Source of the DNA: Oryzias latipes
Lineage: Eukaryota > Chordata > Actinopteri > Beloniformes > Adrianichthyidae
DNA: 64,000 nucleotides
Assembly (NCBI RefSeq): GCF_002234675.1
Contig: NC_019866.2
Coordinates: forward strand, 15,219,261-15,283,260
Direction: 5' to 3'
Under the pieces are notes generated by a model. It made no database searches. It saw nothing but the letters and a program-made list of their open reading frames with translations, and was not told the DNA's origin. Of this stretch, positions 1 through 9,800 are shown in pieces (within the stretch, counting starts at the first letter, position 1; every line of letters starts with the position of its first letter). Both the position numbers and the translations under genes were made by a program.

Positions 1-159
1 GATCTTTGCGATCTGATCTTGGTCTTTTTTGATCCTATGGGTCAGGCTTTGTGCAAGCGCACCCTTAACATTGTGGAGAGCCTGAATGAGAAGCACGGCG
101 ACCGGCTTCATTTTTACCTGAGCAAGGCTGATGAGGCTGGTGGAGAATCAGACAGACAG
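1..159 (+). CDS. GTPase gene, exon A (partial at left edge)
   Basis: Frame 1, 53 codons, ending at a CAG|GTAAGT donor. It encodes the putative G4 box SKAD near codon 46, just after a beta-strand-like hydrophobic run. The exon continues left of the window. Confidence 0.85.
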
Positions 160-1076
160 GTAAGTCCAAGAAAACTTTATTTAGGTTTTTATATAACCCT
201 AATTATATCCTAGAATCAGAATTTGTGGAACTTTTCAAGACAGAAGCTGGGTTTACATGGGCAAAAGTAATTGGAAAGAATGCCTGATCGGAAGAAAAAT
301 GCGCCCTGTAAACACGCCGTTCGGAATAGTCTGCCCCGATCAGACTCGTTCTGATCAAAATTTCTTTCCGATCGAGATAGGTGGGTTATTCCGATTGTTT
401 ATCCGATCGTTGTTCATGTAAACAGTTCATTCCGATCGTGTGTCACCACTGCTCTGGTTTACGTCACGCATAGAAGGTGCGGTGCTTCAGAGAAAGCTTT
501 GGAGCTCATACTGGACCGACCGGCTGCTCTGCGCGAATGAACCGTGTCTGTGAGCAGAGCAGCCGGACTTATAGCTTTGTGTTTGCGGACAGGGAGGTGG
601 TGCTTTGTTATGTGTGTGCTCCGGGGGGGGGGGGGGGGGCTTCCGTCCCGCCGCTCTGGTTTAGCGGCTGCCGGACTCAGGAGAACTGTGTGTCTGAGCG
701 GAGCTCGGGCCGCCAGAACACAGCGGCTTTGGGGCGGTGTGTGTGAGCTTTTCAAAGCAGAAATGCAGCTCAGTCCTTACAAACTGTTCAAACAATCAAC
801 GTGGATTTGTGTTTCCAGACAAAATAAAGGCTGATGTTATTCCCACATATTTATGTGCAGCCAAGATGCAGATTGCAGCATTTCCCGCATAGATTTTATG
901 TTCATCAAACAAGGCTAATGTTGTTAGCGCGTGTTAGCCTTCTCCTAATCCTTCTTCCTGCTCCGTTCCTCCACAAACAAAAGCACGGACCACACGGATT
1001 AAAAATAAAATGATTAGCGAACAGGCACTTCATAATATTCATAACATTAATAAAAGCACATTTAGAAGATCATCTC

Positions 1077-1133
<57 letters not shown>

Positions 1134-4100
1134 GTAATTTTTACTTTGTATGTTTGAACTCTGAGAGTTTAAACAAGACATTTCATCTTTTGCAGGTTAT
1201 TTTTTAGAACGTTACTACCGGGATAAACAAGGAACCACTGTACTTATCTGTCTGTAAATTGTAAATGCAGACAGTGTGTGATCCTAATACAGTGTGCAGT
1301 AATGTTAGGTTCATTAGAAGTGTGTAGATTTGTTCTGGTTGATTTGGAAAAGTATCAAAAAGAGTGGTTTGACAGTAAACGACTTCCCTATAAATATGTT
1401 TCTGTAACTCTTTCGTATTTCTGGTTGTCCCAGAGAGTAATGATGCAGATCGTTCAGGAACTCTGCAAGCGGCCTGGACTGAACAAATGTGGCTTTGACA
1501 TGCCCACCATCTACATTCCTAACCCAAACAAGGTGAGAGTTCATTTTCATGTTCATTTTCCCTTTGCATATGAAATCTCCTGTATCTCTCTGATCTGGAC
1601 TGATTTCTCGTTTGTGTGTGTTTTTGTTGCTGTGTGCAGCCTAGCCGCTGTGTCAACCAGATTGAAGAAGTTTGTCGAACCATCGAGAAGACCATTAACC
1701 AAACTGTTCAGAATACTCTCAACTCTCTGGAGAGGGACTGTGAACTCATCAGTGAAGCCATTACAGATTCTATTCATACTGACAGGTGAAAAACAGAGAT
1801 TGTCTCATTCTTTAAATGTTTTTTTTTCTGATTTGCTTCATCTGTAACACATTTCTTCCTCATCAATTCAATTTGTGCTACACTGACTGCTTTTGATCTC
1901 TGTCTATTACTTTAAAAGCTATTGATTCTCATTTTTCAGTCAAATTAGCCTCAGATGACAGGGCTCCAGACTGCGACCATTTGGTCGCATTTTGCGACCA
2001 AAATTTGAGAGTGTGCGACTGAATTTTACATCCAGTCGCACATGCGCGACCAGTAAATTTGCCTCCCCCACCCTTTGTATTTTTTTATACATCAAACGTT
2101 GAAGGGGCACGTCAATGATCAATGAAATAATCAATGAGACGCGAGCGCACACGCACGCAGGCAGACACACACACTCGCGCACATATTCATTAAACACGAG
2201 CACGTACACTCTCGCGTGATGCCCGTCTGTCAGGCGGCCACTGCGTGTGAGAAGAATAGGGAAAGCCACTGTGAGTGGCTAAATGCGTGGAGGGGGAGGG
2301 GCCTAGAGATAATCGAGCGCGCGTAAACATCTGTGGGAAGGAATCATCACAACCTGATATGTGTGTGTCTGAGCTATGAATAAGCGAACTATTGATTCGT
2401 TCTTCCCACCTGCGGCTAGTGTATGCAGTCCGTGCTGAACTTTTCTCTGGGCCGCACAGTCCCGGAGGAAGGTTTAGGTTTTGGTGACGGTTACGGCGGC
2501 GCATCAAACGGGTTACGGCAGCACACCGCTCCCTGTGAGATGAAGGCGAATCTGCAGCGAGACTCTAAAGGAGGAAAGGAAGATGGAGTTGTCCTTAACA
2601 TTCAATTTAGTTTTAATATTCTTCTCCCCCTTAGTATGATCTGTGTTATTATATATTTTATGATTATTCTAATGTTTTGATGTATGTAGCCTTTTTTAAT
2701 GAATTGGTATTTTAAATTATTTTAATTAATCACTCCACTACAAAAACCATCAGGACACATGTCCCATAATGCATTGTTTTGTAGTCTGTAGGGCAGCTTT
2801 CAGTCAGTTCAGTTTCCAGCTGTGTCCGGGTAGGTTTGCCCCTTGCTCCCACCCCTTTCTCCCGATATTTTTGTGATGATTGACAGGTGATGTTGGAGCA
2901 AAAACAAAAATATATGTCTCACACCAGGTGATCTGCGCAGCGTTGAGTTCACCTGGGTGATCTCAAACACGCTTGTTGTGCATCCTGGCTGCACCTATTT
3001 GGTGTCACAAAGATAAATTTCCATCCGTTTTCTTTACTTATTTGTACTGTCATGACAGCGATGCTTTTGTCAGTTTACCTGCATCCTCAAAAGTGCAGAA
3101 TAAAATGTGACACTGAATTTGAAACATCACATTTTAATTTCTGCATCTATTATTAAAGTATTTATTAGTAATACAGTGGAAATTAGTAGATTTGGTTAGC
3201 ATGTTGATTTACGGTATGCGCCCCTAAATTTTCTGGTTGTGCCCCTAAAATTTTCAGTTAGGGGCCACTGTGCTCCTAGTGAAAAAAGTTAGTCTGGAGC
3301 CCTGGATGACTTATTCAGTCGATGAAAATCAATGTAAATAATATGAAAGGCGAGTGTAACCCCTGACCCCTCTGTTGCAGGCTGATTACCTCAGAGAACC
3401 GTCGCGCTCGTTGCAAGAGTTGCTTCCTGACTCTGCTGGGTTTCAGTATTCCCCTTGCGTTACTGGCCTTCCTGGTGCTCGGCACAATGTCCAAGGAGCT
3501 GCTGGAGGTGGCTCTGGGCCGTGAGGGTACAGAGACCCTCTCACTCTATGTGGTTAGTGTCGATTTTTTTGCTTTTTTATTGGGCTTTTACACAAAAACC
3601 CCCTCAAGACTGCCCAAAGCTACTCTTGTATCCCACAGACTCCAGTGCTGAGAGTGACTGACTCCATGTCTGGGGAGCAGCAGCTTTACGTCTGTGGTGG
3701 ACTCATCCTCCTCTCCTTCCTTCTGCTTATTATCTCACGCTTTTTCTTCAGGTAAGTTCCAAGTTTCCCCAGTTTCTCTGAAAGTTTCACTTTTTTTTTT
3801 AAAGCAAATCTCTATTAAAGATTTGATTTGGTTGTAATGCTCAGAAAAAAAAGGAAATTTATTACACTGTTCATCATTTTTTGTGATATTTGATTTGAAA
3901 TGATTTATTTCAAGCAATTAAATAGAAATAATACACACAAGCAATACAATCATCAGTTATACATTCATACAGTAACTAATAAAACTTTTGATAATTTGAC
4001 ATATTAATAAATATTGCTTGAAAGGGAGTGGAAGGAAGCGAATTTATATAACCCCACCCTGATATTATGTATGAATTTTGCCACCTTAGATTAAATGTCA

Positions 4101-5009
4101 TGTTACTGAACGCCAATTCTTACAAAAATGGACTAAAGGACAGGAAAATGAGTCCAACAGTCTAGAGAAGACCATGTAGAGCAGAAGTGTTGATGGCTGT
4201 TTGTCATAAGACCACACTTCCAAAATGCACAATTAATGGTCTCAAAAATAAAAAAAAAAGGAGAATCTGAACTTTCTTAAAGATATTAAATGTTTAATCG
4301 AACCAAGGGTTTAAAACACTTTTGGGAATCAGCACAAGAATAACTTTCTATTATCAATTCGGGACTCTTTACATTGGACTGATTTGGTTTTATTTTACAA
4401 GTCAGCTAGTAGTTACTTGGTTAACTGAACTGCTTCCAGTGACCCTCATTTTAACGCCTGCCTCGGACTGGAACTGTGACTTCAAATTTTGGGACATAAA
4501 TGGCACCAAAACTCCCTTTAAGAAGAGTTAGGAAAACATTGTTAAGCCTTATTTTAATTGGAACTAAAAGAGGAAAAAAGAACCGCAAACACTGAATAAT
4601 AAATATGTTGACGTCTTCAGAAATCAACCTTAGTCTCTTCAGATTAGTGTGGGTTTTAAACCACTGTATGCGATCAATGTGCAGGTCTTCTCTCTACAGA
4701 GGATTATTACAAATAAAATTCAAATGTATTGCTTTTTAAAAATTCCGCCAAACTCATTGACTTTCACTTATTTTCTCGGCAGAACTCGATCAACTCTGTC
4801 AGGCAAACAGAAAAGACAGCTGCAGGAGAAGCTGGAGTACATCCAGGAGGTAGTCAAGGCCAAAAAGGTAGTGTGCATGTCAGACTCTGAAGTTGTCCCA
4901 TCACCAAACAATTGAAGGGTTTTTAATTGTTTTGTTTCCCTTCTAACAGAAAAAGCTCTATGAAGAGTATCTACGCCAGAGTGTCAGCGATCATGACATG
5001 GACTTATGA
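1..5009 (+). CDS. Dynamin-like/EHD-like P-loop GTPase with two C-terminal membrane helices; 3' part of gene (7 exons)
   Basis: I do not recognise the gene. The spliced reading frame (exons 1-159, 1434-1532, 1640-1785, 3381-3552, 3639-3751, 4783-4867, 4950-5009) is open throughout and every junction is GT-AG with matching phase. The left edge cuts the gene, so P-loop and switch motifs are not seen. What is seen: a hydrophobic strand (LILVFFDP) followed by an SKAD motif, which fits a G4 (T/N)KxD box; a helical segment with heptad-like spacing; two hydrophobic helices (FLTLLGFSIPLALLAFLVL and a second ending LLSFLLLIIS) separated by a short polar loop; and a basic coiled-coil-like tail ending DHDMDL. 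This is the order of a membrane-anchored large GTPase. Membrane anchoring is inference from hydrophobicity. A stop at 5007 and AATAAA at 5372 close the gene. Confidence 0.8.
240..460. repeat. CGATC-rich segment, possible DNA-transposon end
   Basis: Intron sequence with seven or eight variants of CCGATC/CTGATC within about 170 bp and three TGTAAAC/GTTTAC words (GGTTTACATGGGC near 250, TGTAAACACG near 310, CATGTAAACAG near 415). This clustering is typical of teleost DNA-transposon termini. I could not find a matching second end. Confidence 0.35.
623..639 (+). repeat. Poly-G tract (17 G)
   Basis: Uninterrupted G17 in a GC-rich patch of the intron. Two longer or similar G runs occur at 31663 and 45497. 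Confidence 0.9.
1081..1130. repeat. (GT)n/(TA)n compound microsatellite
   Basis: GTGTGTGTG passes into about 40 bp of alternating TA in the GTPase-gene intron. Confidence 0.9.
1434..1532 (+). CDS. GTPase gene, exon B
   Basis: Acceptor TTGTCCCAG, donor AAG|GTGAGA; 33 codons, phase 0 at both ends. Encodes a basic, cysteine-containing segment ending in YIPNPNK, which continues the G domain after the G4 box. Confidence 0.85.
1640..1785 (+). CDS. GTPase gene, exon C (helical segment)
   Basis: Acceptor TGTGTGCAG, donor CAG|GTGAAA; ends in phase 2. The peptide is strongly helical (VCRTIEKTINQTVQNTLNSL), with hydrophobic residues at heptad-like spacing, so a coiled-coil or helical-bundle stalk is likely. 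Confidence 0.85.
1959..3304. mobile_element. hAT-type DNA transposon remnant, 1.35 kb, with terminal inverted repeats
   Basis: Left end CAGGGCTCCAGACT at 1959 is the exact reverse complement of right end AGTCTGGAGCCCTG ending at 3304. GATGA flanks both sides (1954-1958 and 3305-3309), a probable short target duplication; hAT elements usually make 8 bp, so the duplication is partly decayed or coincidental. CAGGG termini are typical of hAT elements. A subterminal palindrome (GCGACCATTTGGTCGC) sits at 1974-1989. Inside, at 2376, is a short frame starting MNKRTIDSFFPPAA, resembling the N-terminus of hAT/ZMYM-type transposases, which stops after 20 codons. The rest of the transposase is missing, so the element is non-autonomous. 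It lies between exons C and D of the GTPase gene. Confidence 0.75.
2376..2438 (+). pseudogene. Remnant of hAT transposase N-terminus
   Basis: ATG at 2376 opens a 20-codon frame with the motif TIDSFFPPA, similar to the xIDSFFxP start of many hAT-family and TTF/MYM-type transposases, and stops at TGA. Nothing recognisable as BED finger, DDE core or dimerisation domain follows. Identification rests on this short motif and on its place inside a CAGGG-ended element. Confidence 0.45.
3381..3552 (+). CDS. GTPase gene, exon D (first membrane helix)
   Basis: Acceptor CTGTTGCAG, donor GTG|GTTAGT. Contains an Arg/Cys-rich stretch (RRARCKSC) directly before a roughly 20-residue hydrophobic helix, the usual positive-inside arrangement. 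It follows the intron that carries the hAT element. Confidence 0.85.
3639..3751 (+). CDS. GTPase gene, exon E (second membrane helix)
   Basis: Acceptor ATCCCACAG, donor CAG|GTAAGT. Encodes a short polar loop, then a second hydrophobic helix (GGLILLSFLLLIIS) ending in RFFFR. The intron before it is only 86 bp. Confidence 0.85.
3888..4060 (+). repeat. Dispersed repeat Y, copy 1
   Basis: About 170 bp closely matching 39388-39546. It carries an inverted pair TTTCAAGCAAT (3908) and ATTGCTTGAAA (4013) about 105 bp apart. Similarity starts at GATTTGAAATG and ends after AAGCGAA. The family is not recognised. Intron of the GTPase gene. Confidence 0.75.
4783..4867 (+). CDS. GTPase gene, exon F (basic helical tail)
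   Basis: Acceptor CTCGGCAG, donor AAG|GTAGTG. Lys/Arg/Gln/Glu-rich helix (GKQKRQLQEKLEYIQEV) that follows the membrane hairpin and is probably cytosolic. Confidence 0.85.
4950..5009 (+). CDS. GTPase gene, last coding exon G
   Basis: Acceptor TTCTAACAG. Nineteen residues ending SDHDMDL, then TGA at 5007-5009. The 3' untranslated region follows. Confidence 0.85.
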   Translation, partial: KKLYEEYLRQSVSDHDMDL

Positions 5010-5371
5010 AGAAGCCCGAAAATCCAGACAAACATGGGACCAGGGACAACATTGTTTTGCCAAGTTGTGCTCCAGCTGCCAGAACATACACAAACCACTC
5101 TAAGACATGGGAACTTTCGCCCTGTCTGTAACATCAATCACTGTGTTCTCTGAGTACCTTTGTGAACGTTACTGTTTTGTGGAGCTGCACCAGCATTTTT
5201 TACACACAGATGTTTTTTCGCTAACTCTTCTCTAGAATATTGAATTATGTGCACAATTGTTGGTGGGATGATTGTAAATCAGCAACCAAACCATCACCTT
5301 CAAATTTTCTGATGTAACCAATTGTAACCAACCGTCTTTATCCTATGACCATTTTTTTCTGAAATTATGAA

Positions 5372-5377
5372 AATAAA
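5372..5377 (+). terminator. Poly(A) signal of the GTPase gene
   Basis: AATAAA overlapping a second near-copy (AAATAAATAAAAATG), 363 nt after the stop codon in AT-rich sequence. It is the first canonical hexamer I saw after the stop. Confidence 0.65.
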
Positions 5378-5514
5378 TAAAAATGTATTTTGGAAAAAAG
5401 AAAAATTGATTGTTTCACTTTCTAGATTTGTCTAACCTGACGATTTGGGATTATCTATTTTAGCTTCTACAGGTTTTCCCCTTACATCCATTTAATCTCC
5501 ATTGACTCAGATGA

Positions 5515-5710
5515 GGCTCTGTCTTTCAATTACGATTATGCCAATTTCAGGCAACATTAAAAAAACCTTTGTTGTTTCCTGGGACATAGTTTCTGTCCAA
5601 CGGCAGGAAGACATTAGAAATTCACCTTTGGGCTTTGGGACCAGAGCAAGATTATCGGTGTAACAAAAATGCCGAGCAGTACTGGAGCTATCAAGCCAGT
5701 ACTACTAAGA
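5515..5710 (+). repeat. Dispersed repeat X, copy 1 (partial)
   Basis: Matches 33950-34425 over the blocks TTACGATTATGCCAATTTCAG, TTGTTTCCTGGGACATAGTT and CGAGCAGTACTGGAGC. Repeat X has four copies here, two in each orientation. It is non-coding and looks like a non-autonomous DNA element or MITE. Confidence 0.65.
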
Positions 5711-6833
5711 AATATTCAATGGTGCAACTTTAAACGTTTTTTTTTTTTTAAATATGTTTATAAATGTTTCCTTTTACATGAGAAACATGCCGCAAAAACG
5801 TGTTCAAAGAACACCCAAACCACAATTTTCATCTTAGTTCTATATATATAAATTAACCCAAAGAAATATTTGAGCAGGTGTAAAGCTAAATGGGGTTTAT
5901 CTCATGGAATTTTTTTTATTCTCTTTTGCTTATTTATTTCTGTTCTTTTTTTAGTTTTTGACCTTAAACACAGATTCTGAGGAAAGGTCTATATTTGTTT
6001 AGGTCAAATATAAGTTCGGAAAAAAGAAAAACGTTTTTATGCATTATTTTCTTTTTCTAATTGGACTAAAGGAAAGTGTTACCAGGTTAAATAGTTTTGA
6101 TTTTGTGTCAAAGGGCTATAAGTTATTTTTATTGCCTAAAAAAGGAAGATTTCTTTTCCGTCCCTGATACAAAGGTAAAAAATAATTCTAGACCGAAAAA
6201 AATGTATTTGATTTGATAAGAACCAACATCTTAAGCATGAGTTGAGATTCCTTTTTATGCTCAGATTGTACATTAAATTTGTTAAAAAAAAAAAAAAGTA
6301 TAACCAGCAGCAGAGGACATTGATTTACAGTTCACGTTTGCATAAAATGACATTTTTGAATCGAAGTGCCTGCAATTCTGAATTATATGACTGTTCTGGC
6401 CTCAAGACAGACTACAAAAAGAGTCTGATTGACGGAACTATGCAAATACAGAAAGGGGGATAACCAAGTCGTGGAATATGCATATTAGTTTGAACTAAAA
6501 ATATAAGCATATTTTTAAAGTTGAAGTAAGAGTCAGTAAATCCAATGTGTTTGGATCGCACAGCGATCAGGACAGGCGTGGATGAATCAGTGGCTGAAGC
6601 ATTCCAGTCTATGGGCTGAACTGGCCTCTGGCTCTGGCATTTGTGGACAGGAAGGACGTTGACGTGTTTTCCGGACGCTCAGACCGGGGAAAGTTGTTTC
6701 CTGAAGTTGTCACTATGCTGACAACGTCCACGCCAAACCTCTTTTGCGTGTAGAAAATGATCAGACGAGCGTTTTAAAACTCCTCCTCACTACACTTTGC
6801 TTTTCTTCTTCTTCTTAAGTCCCTAACGAGAGG
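5711..6833. other. Intergenic region and rabep2 5' flank
   Basis: AT-rich sequence with no coding signal up to about 6540. GC content rises at 6540-6780, and a pyrimidine tract (TTTTCTTCTTCTTCTT, about 6800) sits directly before the rabep2 start codon. No TATA box stands out. I place the promoter and 5' untranslated region in 6540-6833 by inference. Confidence 0.4.
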
Positions 6834-6858
6834 ATGAGCTCTAAAAGTGAAGACACGG
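6834..6858 (+). CDS. rabep2: rabep2 coding exon 1 (start codon)
   Basis: ATG at 6834 after a pyrimidine-rich leader; encodes MSSKSEDT and ends in phase 1 at CGG|GTAGGA. This ATG joins in frame to exon 2. I chose it because it is the only ATG with a usable donor just downstream; a start further upstream cannot be excluded. Confidence 0.75.
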
Positions 6859-9800
6859 GTAGGAACACTGCGAGTTTAAGTGTATTCTCTGACATTTTAA
6901 AATGAAATTATAATCAGACTTGTTGCCTATGTTTAGTGGAGTCTGTTGTTGTCCTGGTCAGCGGTCCTGGTCAGGTAAACCGGCCTGTCGTCTGACCAAA
7001 GACTTGAAGTCGGCTAGCTGCTAGCTAATGCTAACTGACAAGTGTTAGCTTAAAAGTGTAAACACTGCTTTTGAACTCTTATCTAATATAACCTAACAAA
7101 CAAAAATGCTTATTATTTATTTTAAATGTGTTGCTTGCCTGTCTAATAAGTTCAAGCTCCACTTTGTACTTTTAAAGTGGAAGGAACCTGTTGCATAAAT
7201 TACTATCATGGTCAGTACAGTTCGTTAGAGATTTTAGCTAATTTAATCTTTAGCTTAATAGCATTAAATGCCAACATCATTTTTGTACATTTACAAGAAA
7301 AATCGCAAACGTATGGTTTTGTTATTTTTTTTCAAATTAATAATTGTGGCATACATTCAAATGAACTAGCATGACATAACAATCAATGAAGCTATAACAA
7401 AGCATTTTTTAACGTAATCATTTTTAGCCAATCAAATAGGTAACTTAAAGATGCCAGATGGTTTTTTTAGGTGTTAATAGTTGAAACAAAGGCAGAGATA
7501 ACTCTATGGTTTTTGCTTTCAGTTTTCCATATAGGAGGTCTATGTTTTTTCTAATGTTCCAGATGTTACAAATCTATAATAATTTTTGCTTTGCTACTCA
7601 TTTTACCCCAAAAATGATGTTAAATAGAGAAACATCAATGATTTCAACCCGATTTTACTGTTGGAGGAATATTTACACATTTACATCTGTTAAATTACTT
7701 TTTTTTAATTAAAACAATTTTCTTTAGAATTTTTGCTCACACTTGGTCCTAAAAATCTAAAACTTTTTCTTGTACCCTAAGCCTCTTTTTTTTCTGCACT
7801 ACACTTTCTTTCTAGAGTTAAATAGACTTTTTATTGTCAGAATGAAACACGTGTGATGGCTGCTAGAGTTTGTCTATAATCAACCTTAAAACTTAGTTTC
7901 TGGATTTGTTTAGGGTAATTGTCTGTTTTTGCATTTCTGCACGGTGTTTACCTGTGACTAATGTTTTCATGTCCACTGTATGTTTTGTCTGTATATTTTG
8001 TGTTTACATTTTGTCTGTATTGTACGCTTTTTTTATGACTACAGCTTTATGTAATGAGCTTTACAATCAATACTAAGCAGTTTTTGATTTGTGAAGAATT
8101 TAGGTCCCTTTTGGACAGAAGTTGACTTGTGTTTTGTAATGCTTTTCACTTCTTTGGGTTTCTGTTTATAATTCTGCCACCCCCAAACTGATGTTTAGTC
8201 CTTCATTTAGTTCCTTTAAAGGTACTTTCAGTTTCAAGGATTTTTCAAAATAAGTCTACCCACTATAACTGCATGTTTGTTTATCTCAAATTCAAAGAGA
8301 TAAGTAACATTATATCTGAATTGAAAAAGAATTCTATTTTGTTAGTTGTTAACTTGCAAAGAGATTTTTGGTTTACTTTTTACTCAGTAAATGACAAAAT
8401 TCTTCTAACTCAGGCTTCAAAATTTGTGTTCAGTTCCTTATGCATTCTTTAAAGAACAAATGTGAGCTTGATTAAGAGGGGGAATTGACATATGCCTGTG
8501 TTTGTCTTTCTTTCTTTGCAGAGGTGAGCCTGCAGGCCCAGCTTGCGGAGTGTCAGGCTCAAGTGGAGCACTGGCAGGGTGTGGCAACAATCTGCGAGCT
8601 GAGCAAACAGGAGGAACTGGCAGAGCTGCAGAAACAATGCGATCAAGAGATCCAGTCTCTGCAGGAGGCCCTAAGAGGTCAGTGTATTGTTCAAAACATG
8701 GCAAAAAGCTGCAAGTATTTGTATTTCTTTATATATTTTCTAAAATGTGCTCAAGCTCAGGAAAGACCTGCTGTTATGAAAATTGTCTTTTTGGTGTTTT
8801 GAACATGTTCTATGGCATTTTTTTGATGATGAAGGACATCCACTTTGTTGTTCACTGCTGTTTCCCTGCCTGTCTTAAAGAAGCGGCATGACCCAGTGCC
8901 CAGCCCTCTCAGCACCTGCACAAGTCACTGCTTCAGATTTGGACTGTTTTCTGTTGGTTTTGGTCACAGAAGGCTGAGACACTTGACTCATTTATGAATT
9001 TATGTACCTTCCCATTCCTAACCCATAGAGTTCTGTATGATGTCGGTCCACCTTTTGCAGCTACTACAACTCTTCTGGGAAGGCTGTCCACAAGGTTGAG
9101 GAGTGTGTTTATAGGAATTTCTTTTACCATTCTTCCAAAAGCGCATTAGTGAGGTCACACACACCACACACACACGAGAAGGCGGGGCTCTTAGTTTCTG
9201 CTCTAATTCATCCCAAAGGTGTTCTGTCTGGTTCAGTTCAGTTCAGTCAAGTTCATCCACACCAGACTCTGTCCTCCATGTCTTTATGAACCTTGCTTTC
9301 TGCACTGGTGCACAGTCATGTTGGAAGAGGAAGGGACCCACTCCAAACTGTTCCCACAAGGGTGGGAGCATGGACATTTTCAAAATGTTTTGGTATCCTG
9401 AAGCATGCAGAGTTCCTTTCATTGGAACTAAGGGGCCAAGTTTAAGTCCTAAAAAGCAACCCCACTCCATACTCACCTCCTCCACCAAATTACACACTCG
9501 GCACAATACAGTCAGAAATGTACCGTTCTCATGGCAACCTTCAAACCCAGACTCGTCCATCAGAATTGCCTGATGGAAAAGTGTGATTCATCACTTCAGA
9601 GAAGGCGTCTCCACGGCGTGCTTTACACCACTGCATCTGGCGCTTTGTGTTGCACTTTGTGATGTGGGGCTTGGGTGAAGCTGCTGAGCCGTGGAAACCC
9701 ATTCCATGAAGCTCTCTGCATGCTGTACATGGGCTAATCTGAAGGTCAGTTTGGAGCTCTGTAGGGACTGACTGTGCAGAAAGTCGGTGACCTCTTTGCA

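Noticed and set aside
459..834. Overlapping open frames on both strands around 459-834
   Set aside because: They reflect a GC-rich intron patch with a G17 run; no family resemblance, and they lie between proven exons of another gene.
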